Assembly: GCA_900319595.1 (NCBI GenBank)
Contig: ONOZ01000118.1
Coordinates: forward strand, 1 to 11,365
DNA from: an uncultured Bacteroidales bacterium
Lineage (GTDB): Bacteria; Bacteroidota; Bacteroidia; Bacteroidales; P3
Length of the DNA: 11,365 bases
Reading direction: 5' to 3'
Numbering within the stretch: position 1 is the first letter of the stretch; every line of letters starts with the position of its first letter. The notes beneath the pieces were generated by a model. The model had not been told where the DNA came from, ran no database searches, and saw only the letters and a list, made by a program, of their open reading frames with translations. Positions 1 through 7,496 of the stretch are shown here, in pieces. Made by a program: the position numbers and the translations under genes.

Positions 1-849
1 ACATTATATATAATAATAGGTCCAACGGCGAGTGGAAAAACATCTTTTGCAATAGAATTGGCACAAAGGCTTGGTACAGAAATTATTTCAGCCGATTCAA
101 GACAGATATTCAAAGAAATGAATATAGGTGTTGCCCGTCCTTCAAGCGAAGAATTGCAAGCAGTAGAGCATCATTTAATTGCAACGTGGTCTATTACAGA
201 AGATTATAATGTTAAACGCTATGAAACAGAGGCAATTACAATTATAAATAGTTTATTTGCTAAATATGATAATTTGGTTCTTTGCGGGGGCTCTACATTA
301 TATGTAAATAGTATAATCAATGGTATAGACGATATGCCGAATACTCCAAATACTTTACGCTCACAACTACAAAGTGAATTGCAAACAAAAGGTTTGGCAT
401 CTTTGTTGGAGGAATTGGAAAAGAAAGATAAAAAATATTACGAATTTGTTGATAAGCAGAACTATAGAAGAGTGCTTAGGGCTTTGGAAGTAATACGTAT
501 AACGGGCAAACCTTTTTCGGATTTTCGTACTTCCTCCAAAAATGAAAGAAATTTTAATGTAAAAATAATAGGGTTGGAAAGGGATAGAAAGGAGTTGATT
601 GATAGAATAGATAAACGTGTGGATATTATGATAGCAAACGGACTTATAGACGAGGTTAGAGGACTTATACCTTTCAAAACACTACCCGCCTTATCTACAG
701 TGGGATATAGAGAATTGTTTGATTATTTTGATGGCAAATATTCACTTGATGATGCTATAGAGTTAATAAAAATTCATACAAGGCAATATGCCAAAAGACA
801 GATGACTTATTTTAGAAAGATAGATAATATAGAATGGAAAAAATTATAA
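1..849 (+). CDS. miaA: tRNA dimethylallyltransferase MiaA (5' end cut by window)
   Basis: Transfers a dimethylallyl group from DMAPP to N6 of A37 in tRNAs that read UNN codons, in the cytoplasm. The reading frame is open from base 1, so a start at the TTG at 58 would be internal and wrong. The P-loop GPTASGKT lies at nt 19-42, near the usual MiaA N-terminus, so only a few residues are missing. Family motifs follow in order: ISADSRQIF (substrate-binding Asp/Ser), CGGSTLYVNSIING, RVLRALEVIRITGKP, STVGYRELFDYFDG and, near the C-terminus, TRQYAKRQMTYFRK. The 282 residues seen agree with a family length near 300. The stop codon TAA (847-849) shares its last base with the ATG of the next gene, which suggests translational coupling. 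Identity is secure from the ordered motifs. Confidence 0.96.
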   Translation, partial: TLYIIIGPTASGKTSFAIELAQRLGTEIISADSRQIFKEMNIGVARPSSEELQAVEHHLIATWSITEDYNVKRYETEAITIINSLFAKYDNLVLCGGSTLYVNSIINGIDDMPNTPNTLRSQLQSELQTKGLASLLEELEKKDKKYYEFVDKQNYRRVLRALEVIRITGKPFSDFRTSSKNERNFNVKIIGLERDRKELIDRIDKRVDIMIANGLIDEVRGLIPFKTLPALSTVGYRELFDYFDGKYSLDDAIELIKIHTRQYAKRQMTYFRKIDNIEWKKL

Positions 850-2018
850 TGAAAATAGTACTTTTAATTGCTTTAATATCTTTGAAATGTTTGTTTTTGG
901 AAGCACAAAATGTGAGTTTTGACAACGACAGCAATTTGATATACAATCCTTCGTTTGAATTGCATTCGTCCTGCCCGCAAAGAATAGACCCATATGGCAT
1001 AATGGACGAAGTGGATGCGTGGTGGCAACCTACACATGGCTCTTCGGATTACTACAACAACTGTGGCGGAAAACAATGCAAAGTCCCCAAAAACAAACTT
1101 GGGATTCAAATGCCAAGAAGTGGAGAATCTATGGTTGGAATATATTGTTCTTTGACGGATTATAGAGAGTACATTCAGACCGAATTGAAGGAAACTTTAA
1201 AAGAGGGCGAAACTTACAAATTGTCTTTTTATGTCAGTTTGTCAGAATATTCCAAAGGTGCAGTGGCAACTATTGGTGGGTTATTTACTTCTTATCGTAT
1301 TTGGGACACAACAAGACAGATGCTAACCGATAATAAAGTTAAAACACTTTCCAATGGTATGAGGCAAGTAATAGCAACCTTTTATCAACCGCAGGTGGTC
1401 AATGATTTTAATCGTCCATTGTTTGATACGTCAAATTGGCAGAAAGTGGAAGGTATATTTGTGGCTAATGGAGGGGAACGCTATTTGACTATTGGCAATT
1501 TCTATCCTGAGGAGCAGAGCAATCATATAGACCCTATGAATACACAAAACATTCTGCCGGGAGCCTATTATTATATAGACGATGTGGAATTGTATTGCCT
1601 AAGTTGTAAAGAGCAAAAAAAGGAAAGTATTGCTATTGAAAATAATAAAGCAAAGCAAGATGACTTTATGGTTGGTAGTACTGTAGTTTTGGACGATATT
1701 TTTTTTGATTTTGATAAAAGTATTTTATTACCACAGAGTTATGTCGCCCTATTGAAATTGAGAAATCTACTAAATGAAAATCCAAATATGAAAATACTGC
1801 TTGCTGGGCATACAGACAATAAAGGTAAGGATAAATATAATGAAAAATTGTCAGAGGCACGAGCCAAGGCTGTATATGATTATTTGGTTGAGCGAGGTAT
1901 AGATAAAAAACGTTTGAAATATGCAGGTTTTGGAGCAAAACACCCAATTGCAGACAACAAAACAGAAGAGGGTAGAGCCAAAAATAGAAGAGTTGAATTT
2001 ACTATAACAGATATATAG
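849..2018 (+). CDS. Exported OmpA-family peptidoglycan-binding protein with N-terminal NPSFE-type domain
   Basis: I chose the ATG at 849 (389 aa) over the in-frame ATG at 834. It gives a compact signal peptide (hydrophobic residues about 3-17, likely cleavage after LEA near residue 19) and overlaps the miaA stop as TAATG. Residues about 28-255 form a Bacteroidota-type domain that opens with NLIYNPSFE and ends with YYIDDVELY, a pattern typical of galactose-binding-like jelly rolls; its ligand is unknown. Residues 279-389 are a full OmpA C-terminal domain: IFFDFDKSIL, GHTDNKG (Asp323), LSEARA (Arg338, 15 residues later, as in the diaminopimelate-binding Asp/Arg pair of OmpA proteins) and NRRVEF. 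There is no obvious eight-strand barrel. I infer a periplasmic or outer-membrane protein that grips peptidoglycan while the N-terminal domain binds another partner. Probably cotranscribed with miaA. Confidence 0.88.
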   Translation: MKIVLLIALISLKCLFLEAQNVSFDNDSNLIYNPSFELHSSCPQRIDPYGIMDEVDAWWQPTHGSSDYYNNCGGKQCKVPKNKLGIQMPRSGESMVGIYCSLTDYREYIQTELKETLKEGETYKLSFYVSLSEYSKGAVATIGGLFTSYRIWDTTRQMLTDNKVKTLSNGMRQVIATFYQPQVVNDFNRPLFDTSNWQKVEGIFVANGGERYLTIGNFYPEEQSNHIDPMNTQNILPGAYYYIDDVELYCLSCKEQKKESIAIENNKAKQDDFMVGSTVVLDDIFFDFDKSILLPQSYVALLKLRNLLNENPNMKILLAGHTDNKGKDKYNEKLSEARAKAVYDYLVERGIDKKRLKYAGFGAKHPIADNKTEEGRAKNRRVEFTITDI

Positions 2019-2065
2019 TTTTTTTTGTAATTTGTAGCAAAATAGTAAAGAAAAAATTTTGCATG

Positions 2066-2097
2066 CTTGCTTATGTAAAATAAAAATTGTAACTTTG
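2066..2097 (+). promoter_or_regulatory. Bacteroidota-type promoter for adk
   Basis: TAACTTTG at 2090-2097 matches the TAnnTTTG -7 box exactly and is followed by C as in many such promoters. CTTG at 2066-2069 serves as a -33 box with one mismatch to TTTG, across a 20-bp spacer. It lies 55 bp before the adk ATG, in the AT-rich gap after the OmpA gene. It implies adk can be transcribed apart from miaA. Confidence 0.6.
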
Positions 2098-2152
2098 CAA
2101 TCCTTTAATAGCATAGAAAGAAAGTAAGAAAACATTAAAAAAAATATTGATA

Positions 2153-2722
2153 ATGAGGAATATAATTTTATTTGGTGCTCCGGGTGCAGGCAAAGGTACT
2201 CAAAGTGCGATAATAAGAGAAAAATTTGATTTTGCGTATATTTCTACGGGCGAGATTCTAAGAGAAGAAATAAAAAATGGTACAGAACTTGGCAAACAAG
2301 CCGAAGTTTTGATTAACAAAGGCGAATTGGTTAGCGATGAAATTATTATTGGTATGATTCAATCCTTTATTGAGGCAAACAATAATAAAGATTTGCTATT
2401 AGATGGTTTTCCTCGTACGGTTAAACAGGCTGAGTCTTTGGACAAAATACTTTCTTCGTTCAATAGAGGAGAAGCAAAAGTCATTGAATTGGAAGTAGAT
2501 AAAGATGTTTTGATGCAAAGACTTTTGAATCGTGCAAAAATAGAGGGTAGAAAAGACGATAACGAGCAGACGATTAAAGAAAGATTCAACCAATATGATA
2601 AAAAAACTGCTGCGGTTGCCGACTATTACAAACAAAAAAATAGTTATATTTCAATAGATGGACAGCACGGAACACCAGCAGAAATATCGGTTAAATTAAT
2701 CACAGTGATTGAAAATTTATAA
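2153..2722 (+). CDS. adk: Adenylate kinase, short form
   Basis: Catalyses AMP + ATP = 2 ADP in the cytoplasm. I chose the ATG at 2153 (189 aa). A TTG at 2147 would add only two residues before MRNIILFGAPGAGKG. Motifs in order: P-loop GAPGAGKG (8-15), AMP-site STGEILREE (31-39, usually STGDMLR), LLDGFPRT (82-89), the LID arginines in NRAKIEGRKDDN (126-137), and the IKERFNQYDKKT helix. The LID is short and has no zinc-binding cysteines, so this is the short bacterial form common in Bacteroidota. It stands alone behind its own promoter and ahead of a strong terminator. The E in place of D in STGE is the only mild oddity. Confidence 0.97.
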   Translation: MRNIILFGAPGAGKGTQSAIIREKFDFAYISTGEILREEIKNGTELGKQAEVLINKGELVSDEIIIGMIQSFIEANNNKDLLLDGFPRTVKQAESLDKILSSFNRGEAKVIELEVDKDVLMQRLLNRAKIEGRKDDNEQTIKERFNQYDKKTAAVADYYKQKNSYISIDGQHGTPAEISVKLITVIENL

Positions 2723-2749
2723 TCCGAAATAATTTTAATAATCACGCTG

Positions 2750-2800
2750 ATTAGTACAAAATATACGCTCTAATTATATTTTGTACTAATTTTTCTTTTT
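2750..2800 (+). terminator. Strong intrinsic terminator after adk
   Basis: A perfect 16-bp inverted repeat (2750-2765 with 2775-2790) encloses a 9-nt loop and is followed at once by TTTTCTTTTT. This is a textbook rho-independent terminator for rightward transcription. It sits between convergent genes: adk ends at 2722 and the leftward EamA gene ends at 2832. The hairpin would also form in leftward transcripts, but on that side no clear T tract follows. Confidence 0.88.
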
Positions 2801-2831
2801 GTCAATAGCGAATATCTTAAAAATGAATGGT

Positions 2832-3782
2832 TTATGTTTTTATGATTTCTTTCAATTGCTTTTCGTAATTTTGCTTTTCCATCGCAAGTTTTTTACTCTT
2901 AGAAGTTGTAACTATATAAACTCCTGCAAAGATTAGTAGCGTTGCAATGATTTTGTAGATTGTCAAAACGTCCATCAAGGTTATTATTGAAATACATATA
3001 GTTACAACGGGCTGAACATAATTATACATTGAAAGTGTTGTGGGTCTTAGTCGTGTCTGTGCAATAGGAATAAAAAGATAAGTAAAAAACGTTGCCATTA
3101 CTACCACATACGTTATTTCTAAATAGGTTTTAGATGTTAGAATGCTATAATTAAACTCACTTATATGCTTATATGTTATAGGTAATATTGCTATTGTTGA
3201 AACCAAAAACATCCATTTCATAATATTGACAGGGTGGTTGCGTTTTATTAGATTTTTAAATAGAGTTAGATATAGTGCGTATGATATTCCGCTTATTAAA
3301 CAGCAAATGATTCCTAAACTATTGTTTGTTGCAAGTGTTGTTGATACCGAGTTTTTTGTAAAAATTAGAATCAAAGCCCCAGACAACCCACACATAACAC
3401 CAATTACTTTTTTAGTTGTTAATGGTTCTTTAATAAATATAGTAGCCATTATCATAGTAAATATAGGTGTCATACTGACAATAATAGATGCGTTAGTTGG
3501 TGTTGTATTACTTAGCCCTAAAACAAATAGAAACATATTAAAAACTATACCAAATAACGAGGCAATACATAAAAGTCCTATATCCTTTTTGCTTACTTTT
3601 GGAATATTAAATAAAGAAGCAATCAACCAAAACAATATGGCACAACCTGCAAACCTAAAAGTAGTTAAAAGATATGGTCCTACAACATGAAGGGCATCTT
3701 TGGCAATGGGTGTATTTATGCCAAAAATGATATTTGTTAGCAAGATAACTATATGCCCTTTTGTCGTTTCGTTTATATGCAT
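2832..3782 (-). CDS. EamA/DMT-superfamily membrane transporter
   Basis: A 316-aa integral membrane protein with about ten hydrophobic segments in two halves, as expected for two EamA repeats of the drug/metabolite transporter superfamily. The first half opens with NIIFGINTPIAKDAL and includes the LTTFRFAGCAILFW segment (helix 2 region). The second half starts near SLGIICCLISGISYALYLTLF, followed by a conserved-looking FTYLFIPIAQTRLRPTTLSMYNYVQPVV stretch (shown here as family context; residues about 235-262). The C-terminal tail is basic and charged (KSKKLAMEKQNYEKQLKE), probably cytoplasmic. Members export amino acids, nucleotide precursors or other small metabolites; the substrate cannot be read from sequence. 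It is the last gene of the leftward unit, 67 bp after rsmD. That gap shows only an imperfect promoter-like box, so cotranscription is likely but not certain. Confidence 0.88.
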   Translation of the reverse strand: MHINETTKGHIVILLTNIIFGINTPIAKDALHVVGPYLLTTFRFAGCAILFWLIASLFNIPKVSKKDIGLLCIASLFGIVFNMFLFVLGLSNTTPTNASIIVSMTPIFTMIMATIFIKEPLTTKKVIGVMCGLSGALILIFTKNSVSTTLATNNSLGIICCLISGISYALYLTLFKNLIKRNHPVNIMKWMFLVSTIAILPITYKHISEFNYSILTSKTYLEITYVVVMATFFTYLFIPIAQTRLRPTTLSMYNYVQPVVTICISIITLMDVLTIYKIIATLLIFAGVYIVTTSKSKKLAMEKQNYEKQLKEIIKT

Positions 3783-3849
3783 ATATTGAGTTTTAATTCA
3801 AAAAAGATATTTTGCAAGTCTCTCAATCACAAAACATAAAGATAAGAGT

Positions 3850-4401
3850 TTATTCTTTAGATATGTCTGTATTGTTTTTAAAGAATGTAAAATTCACTTT
3901 TCCGTAATGACGTTGTTCCACAAAGCAAGGATTGTCTGTGTATGAATGTTCTTTGGAATGTTCCAATATAAACAACCCATCGGGCGTGAGAAAACTTTTC
4001 AAAACCAAATCTACAACCAAATCAAATTTGGGCATATCATAGGGTGGGTCAGCAAAAACCACATCAAATTTCATTTTACTTCTACCAAGATATGTAAAGA
4101 CATCGTTTCTCAAAGCAAAAAGGTTATCAACTTTGAATTTGTCTTTCATTTGATTGATAAACATTATACATTTGGGGTTTATATCAATACTTGTTATACT
4201 TTTTATTCCCCGTGATACAAATTCAAAACTGATATTTCCTGTGCCGCAAAACAAATCGAGTGCGTTACATTGCTCAAAATCAATTCTATTGCGTAAAATA
4301 TTAAACAAACTCTCCTTAGCAAAGTCTGTCGTTGGACGAACTGGCAAATTCATAGGAGGGTTTAGTCTTCTTCCCCGTAAAGTTCCTGCAACTATTCTCA
4401 T
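3850..4401 (-). CDS. rsmD: 16S rRNA (guanine966-N2)-methyltransferase RsmD
   Basis: SAM-dependent methyltransferase that modifies G966 of 16S rRNA during 30S assembly. At 183 aa it has family length. It opens with MRIVAGTLRGRRL and RPTTDFAKESLFNIL (22-36), the RsmD hallmark. The SAM-binding motif DLFCGTGNISFE is at 49-60, the acidic end of the second strand is in SIDINP (71-76), and the catalytic DPPY is at 118-121. It lies 44 bp downstream of the DUF3822 gene, a neighbourhood I recall as frequent in Bacteroidota. No missing residues or frame breaks are seen. Confidence 0.96.
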   Translation of the reverse strand: MRIVAGTLRGRRLNPPMNLPVRPTTDFAKESLFNILRNRIDFEQCNALDLFCGTGNISFEFVSRGIKSITSIDINPKCIMFINQMKDKFKVDNLFALRNDVFTYLGRSKMKFDVVFADPPYDMPKFDLVVDLVLKSFLTPDGLFILEHSKEHSYTDNPCFVEQRHYGKVNFTFFKNNTDISKE

Positions 4402-4445
4402 CTTTTGTTGCCCTTTTGCTTTATTCTCTTATATGCTAAATTTTC

Positions 4446-5279
4446 TTATGCAAGCACCAGAAAATACTTCTGCAAATCTGTCCCGTCAAATTCCATTGGA
4501 ATGGTTATATTCTCCGCTGGGTTAGAATATGATACGTTTTTTATATAGCGTTTCAATACTTTCAACTCTTGTTCATTGTATGGCTCTCCGGTAAGCAATG
4601 TATTCACCTGAGCAGTATTGATTTCCAATTGTTGCAATGTATAGAGAATAAAATATATCAAATCCTCAGCCGTTTGATAAGCAAATGAATTTGAAATAAT
4701 AAACTCATTGCCTTTGAAAATAGAGAAATCGCATCCGTTTGAGCGTTTGTTCAATATAAGAGTATTCTGCATTAGCGAACTAACATCAAAAGCGTATTCT
4801 GTCATAACCTGCGATGCAGAAACATAATCTGCTTTGGGCATTATGATTTTCATACCGCTATACTGTTGCAACGGATATGCAAAGATATTGACAGCATTCG
4901 TTTTGTTACTTACATTTGCCACAACTGTATCGCTTGAATACACCGCACAAACTGTTTTCAAATACTCTTTGTTTTTTGTTGAATCGTATAGTTTGTATGG
5001 AATCCAAGTATTTTTGTCAGTAGGGCATACAACGCTTATATGATTAAAATTAAATATGTGTATGCCTATGGAAGAAAAGCAGGTTTTTACGTTAGTCATT
5101 ACTTGTGTCATGCTCCCCGACATATCTACTGCAAACTCTCCAACAGTATTCAAATGAAATTTTTTGTCAATTATAGCAAAAATAAATCCACCTGCCTTTA
5201 AGCAAATGGATAAATTTGATTCATTTGTTACTATTTGCTCTTCCGTTTTGGTAAGATATTCCAATTTGAACGTATTCAT
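4446..5279 (-). CDS. DUF3822 family protein
   Basis: A 277-aa soluble protein of the Bacteroidota-restricted DUF3822 family, function unknown. The family fold is thought to be related to actin-like ATPase (ASKHA, PilM-like) proteins. Here the two regions that would hold the phosphate loops are LSICLKAGGFIFAIID (23-38) and CDFSIFKGNEFIISNSFAY (183-201). Both keep the strand-turn-strand shape but lack the usual Asp/Gly-rich nucleotide-binding signature, so ATP hydrolysis looks unlikely. The helix after NSFAYQTAEDLIYFILYTL (197-215) is the most family-like part. No signal peptide or membrane segment is seen, so it is probably cytoplasmic. It starts 20 bp after a single-pass membrane protein gene and ends 44 bp before rsmD, which suggests an operon. 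The family call rests on recalled family patterns and context. Confidence 0.78.
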   Translation of the reverse strand: MNTFKLEYLTKTEEQIVTNESNLSICLKAGGFIFAIIDKKFHLNTVGEFAVDMSGSMTQVMTNVKTCFSSIGIHIFNFNHISVVCPTDKNTWIPYKLYDSTKNKEYLKTVCAVYSSDTVVANVSNKTNAVNIFAYPLQQYSGMKIIMPKADYVSASQVMTEYAFDVSSLMQNTLILNKRSNGCDFSIFKGNEFIISNSFAYQTAEDLIYFILYTLQQLEINTAQVNTLLTGEPYNEQELKVLKRYIKNVSYSNPAENITIPMEFDGTDLQKYFLVLA

Positions 5280-5299
5280 GTAAGATATTTATTGAATTA

Positions 5300-5941
5300 C
5301 TACTCAAAGTTTCCATCAGTTATAGGTTCGTCCATAGAACCAACCTTCCAACCAGCATAACCATTGAATCCTGTTTCCAACTCCTTACCTTTATTTATGA
5401 CCATTTGTACGTCCATTCCCAAAGTGTAAGTTTCTATTGGAGCCTTAGCCTCAAATACAGCAACCGCAACTCCTCCTTTATCTATAGTACCCGCTTGCAT
5501 CTGAAAAACTTGCCCGTTAGAATAAGGGATAATTTTCAAATCTTTGATTTTGTCTTTAGGAGTTATCAATTTACCCTCAGCGGACAACTTTTCCAAAGGA
5601 TTAACCTTGGTAGTATCTCTTTTTAATATACCTTGTTTCAATGCTTCAGCCTCTGTCATATTATCAGGTACAGTTCCAAATTTCTGAACCAATAAAGCCT
5701 CGCCATTAAATGCAAAATCAATTAAAGAATCTATATTGTTGCAATAAGCATTATTAGTATTCTTGTACTGTTCTTGCAAAACGCGAATATCTTTCAACTT
5801 ATTGATAACTTCAACTGAACGCATATCGTATTCAGCTCCAAATTTCACAGGTTTTTGTATGCAAGTGAATAACCAAAATCCCATAAGGACCACAAGTACT
5901 GCACCGACAGCTAACAGAATTGTTCTTGTTGTTTTGTTCAT
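5300..5941 (-). CDS. Conserved Bacteroidota single-pass membrane protein, function unknown
   Basis: I chose the ATG whose last base on the plus strand is 5941 (213 aa, MNKTTRTILL). The frame stays open to an ATG at 5998, but the extra 19 residues are lysine-rich, precede a natural membrane anchor and lie in AT-rich leader DNA. Residues about 7-27 form one membrane helix; the remaining 185 residues should lie outside the cytoplasm. Just after the helix, residues about 40-75 (INKLKDIRVLQEQYKNTNN, then a YCNN..DSLIDF stretch) recall the helix-then-loop pattern of pilin-like proteins (aligned KL..IR..Q..Y...N). No prepilin peptidase site is visible. The protein pairs with DUF3822, 20 bp downstream. 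I do not know its function; I recall similar proteins beside DUF3822 in other Bacteroidales. Confidence 0.75.
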   Translation of the reverse strand: MNKTTRTILLAVGAVLVVLMGFWLFTCIQKPVKFGAEYDMRSVEVINKLKDIRVLQEQYKNTNNAYCNNIDSLIDFAFNGEALLVQKFGTVPDNMTEAEALKQGILKRDTTKVNPLEKLSAEGKLITPKDKIKDLKIIPYSNGQVFQMQAGTIDKGGVAVAVFEAKAPIETYTLGMDVQMVINKGKELETGFNGYAGWKVGSMDEPITDGNFE

Positions 5942-6042
5942 GATTGTTTTATATTTTTTACTTTTATTAATTAATTTCGTCATTTCAATACCCAACACTT
6001 GTATTGGTCATCAATGCCAAATACTTAGTTGATTTTATTTTG

Positions 6043-6073
6043 CAAAAATATGATTTTTCAATGAAAATGCAAC
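6043..6073 (-). promoter_or_regulatory. Bacteroidota-type promoter for the membrane protein/DUF3822/rsmD unit
   Basis: Read leftwards, TATTTTTG (plus 6043-6050) matches TAnnTTTG exactly. GTTG (plus CAAC, 6070-6073) is a one-mismatch -33 box at a 19-bp spacing. It lies about 100 bp before the chosen start at 5941. The leader between them includes a small inverted repeat (CAATAC at 5986-5991 with GTATTG at 6001-6006). Confidence 0.55.
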
Positions 6074-6080
6074 GAAAAAT
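6053..6080 (-). repeat. Inverted repeat overlapping promoter, possible weak terminator
   Basis: ATTTTTC (6053-6059) and GAAAAAT (6074-6080) are perfect 7-nt arms around a 14-nt loop, just past the stop of the kinase-RapZ gene (6091). The arms flank the -33 box of the next promoter. It could end the upstream unit, act as an operator, or be chance in AT-rich DNA; no good T tract follows. Confidence 0.3.
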
Positions 6081-6090
6081 GATAAAAAAA

Positions 6091-7482
6091 TTACATATTT
6101 TGTTCTAAATGTTGTATAACAATGTTTAAATCAGTATTTTGTGATAATCTATCACCACATCTTTGAGCCAAATAGACACTTCGATGCTGTCCTCCCGTGC
6201 AACCGAAATATACGCTCAAATTAGAGAAGTCCCTTTTCAGATAATTATCAATGCTTTGGTTAATTAAATTCATTGCATTTTCAAAAAAAACATCTACCTC
6301 TTTGTATTGTTGTAAATATTCCGCAACCTCTTTGTCTAATCCCGTTTTATGTTTGTATTTTTCTTCCCTTCCGGGATTTGGCAACGCTCGGCAATCAAAT
6401 ACAAAACCACCTCCATTGCCAGAAGTGTCGTGAGGATAGCCTTTTTTGTAGGAAAAACTCTTTATATTTATCGTTAATCTACTTTTCTTTGTATTGAGAG
6501 ACAATAGTTTATCGGAAGTAATTAGTCTTTGGAATATCTTATGTAATGTTGGTATGTTTATAGGTAATTTTATATTGTCTTCCAAATATTTTAGATTCTT
6601 CAAAGCAGCAGGAATACTTTGTAAAAAAGACGATTTACGTTCAAAATACCCGCGATAACCGTAAGAACCCATTGCTTGCATAATGCGAATATAGACGTAT
6701 GCGTAATAATATTGTTTAAATTCAGACTTATCTATATTTATATATGCTTGTAATTCTTTGATATATAGGTTCAATAATTTTTCTTTTGTATCGTTATCCA
6801 AATTTGCCTTTGCATCATAGAGTAAAGAAGCTATATCGTATTGCAATGCACCTTGTCGTCCTCCTTGAAAGTCTATAAACCATGCCTTGTTGTCAAATAG
6901 CATTATGTTTCTTGTTTGAAAATCTCGGTAAAGTAAAAAAGAAGTATCTGTACTGAGTAGAAAATTTGTAAGAGTTTGAAAATCATTTTCCAACTCTTCT
7001 TCATTGAACGGTATTAAGGCAAGTTTTAAAAAATAGTATTTGAAATAATTTAAATCCCATTGAATGCTTTGTCTATCAAATGCTTTACGAGGATAGGCGT
7101 CTGTGTAATCGAATTTGTCTATTGTTTGAATTTTAGGTAACTGTTTTATAATCTTCTCGTACCAAGCGATAGTGTCTTGCTCGCTGTTGTTTTGTAGAAA
7201 AGTAAATAGTGTTTCATCTCCCAAATCTTGCTGCAAATAAACATTATTTCCTAAGTCTTGGGCGTATATTTGAGGCACATTGATTTGATTATTCTTTAAC
7301 TGCTCAGCAAAAGAGATAAATGCCTTATTTTCCAACACGTCTTCATTATATACACCTATACAATTATATTTATTTGATACCACACGATAGTATTTTCTAT
7401 TGCTACCATGTACAGATATGGGTTTAATCTCCAAAGGTTTCTCTTTAAAAGTTTGTATAAACAAATTTTCAATTTCTTTCAT
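6091..7482 (-). CDS. Fusion: AmgK-like APH-family sugar kinase domain + RapZ C-terminal domain
   Basis: 463 aa with two domains. Residues about 1-320 are a COG3178/APH-type kinase: nucleotide-loop region GSNRKYYR (26-33), catalytic loop YRDFQTRN (185-192, Asp187 and Asn192; the usual His is Tyr) and metal-binding DFQGGR (204-209). The nearest characterised relative is AmgK, the N-acetylmuramate/N-acetylglucosamine 1-kinase of cell-wall recycling. Residues about 335-463 are a RapZ C-terminal domain: FDCRALPNP (362-370), TGLD (380-383) and GCTGGQHRS (427-435). In E. coli RapZ this domain binds glucosamine-6-phosphate and GlmY/GlmZ RNAs. The RapZ N-terminal P-loop ATPase is absent. The gene is last in a unit with queA and ispD, starting 14 bp after ispD. 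I infer aminosugar phosphorylation coupled to aminosugar sensing; substrate and RNA binding are unproven. The fusion architecture itself is common in Bacteroidota. Confidence 0.88.
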   Translation of the reverse strand: MKEIENLFIQTFKEKPLEIKPISVHGSNRKYYRVVSNKYNCIGVYNEDVLENKAFISFAEQLKNNQINVPQIYAQDLGNNVYLQQDLGDETLFTFLQNNSEQDTIAWYEKIIKQLPKIQTIDKFDYTDAYPRKAFDRQSIQWDLNYFKYYFLKLALIPFNEEELENDFQTLTNFLLSTDTSFLLYRDFQTRNIMLFDNKAWFIDFQGGRQGALQYDIASLLYDAKANLDNDTKEKLLNLYIKELQAYINIDKSEFKQYYYAYVYIRIMQAMGSYGYRGYFERKSSFLQSIPAALKNLKYLEDNIKLPINIPTLHKIFQRLITSDKLLSLNTKKSRLTINIKSFSYKKGYPHDTSGNGGGFVFDCRALPNPGREEKYKHKTGLDKEVAEYLQQYKEVDVFFENAMNLINQSIDNYLKRDFSNLSVYFGCTGGQHRSVYLAQRCGDRLSQNTDLNIVIQHLEQNM

Positions 7483-7496
7483 ATTTACAAACCACT

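Noticed and set aside
58..60. TTG as the start of miaA
   Set aside because: The frame is open upstream to base 1 and the essential P-loop GPTASGKT lies at nt 19-42, so the gene begins outside the window.
2147..2149. TTG start for adk
   Set aside because: It adds two residues that adenylate kinases do not have; the ATG at 2153 puts the P-loop at the normal distance from the N-terminus.
3226..3690. Rightward 154-codon open frame
   Set aside because: It lies wholly inside the leftward EamA transporter gene. Its hydrophobicity mirrors the membrane helices of the real gene on the other strand.
3783..3849. Separate promoter for the EamA gene
   Set aside because: Read leftwards, only one-mismatch boxes such as TATCTTTA occur and no -33 partner is visible, so read-through from rsmD is the simpler view.
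5942..5998. Longer N-terminus for the single-pass membrane protein
   Set aside because: The 19 extra residues are lysine-rich and lie in AT-rich leader DNA; the ATG at 5941 places the membrane helix in its normal position right after the start.
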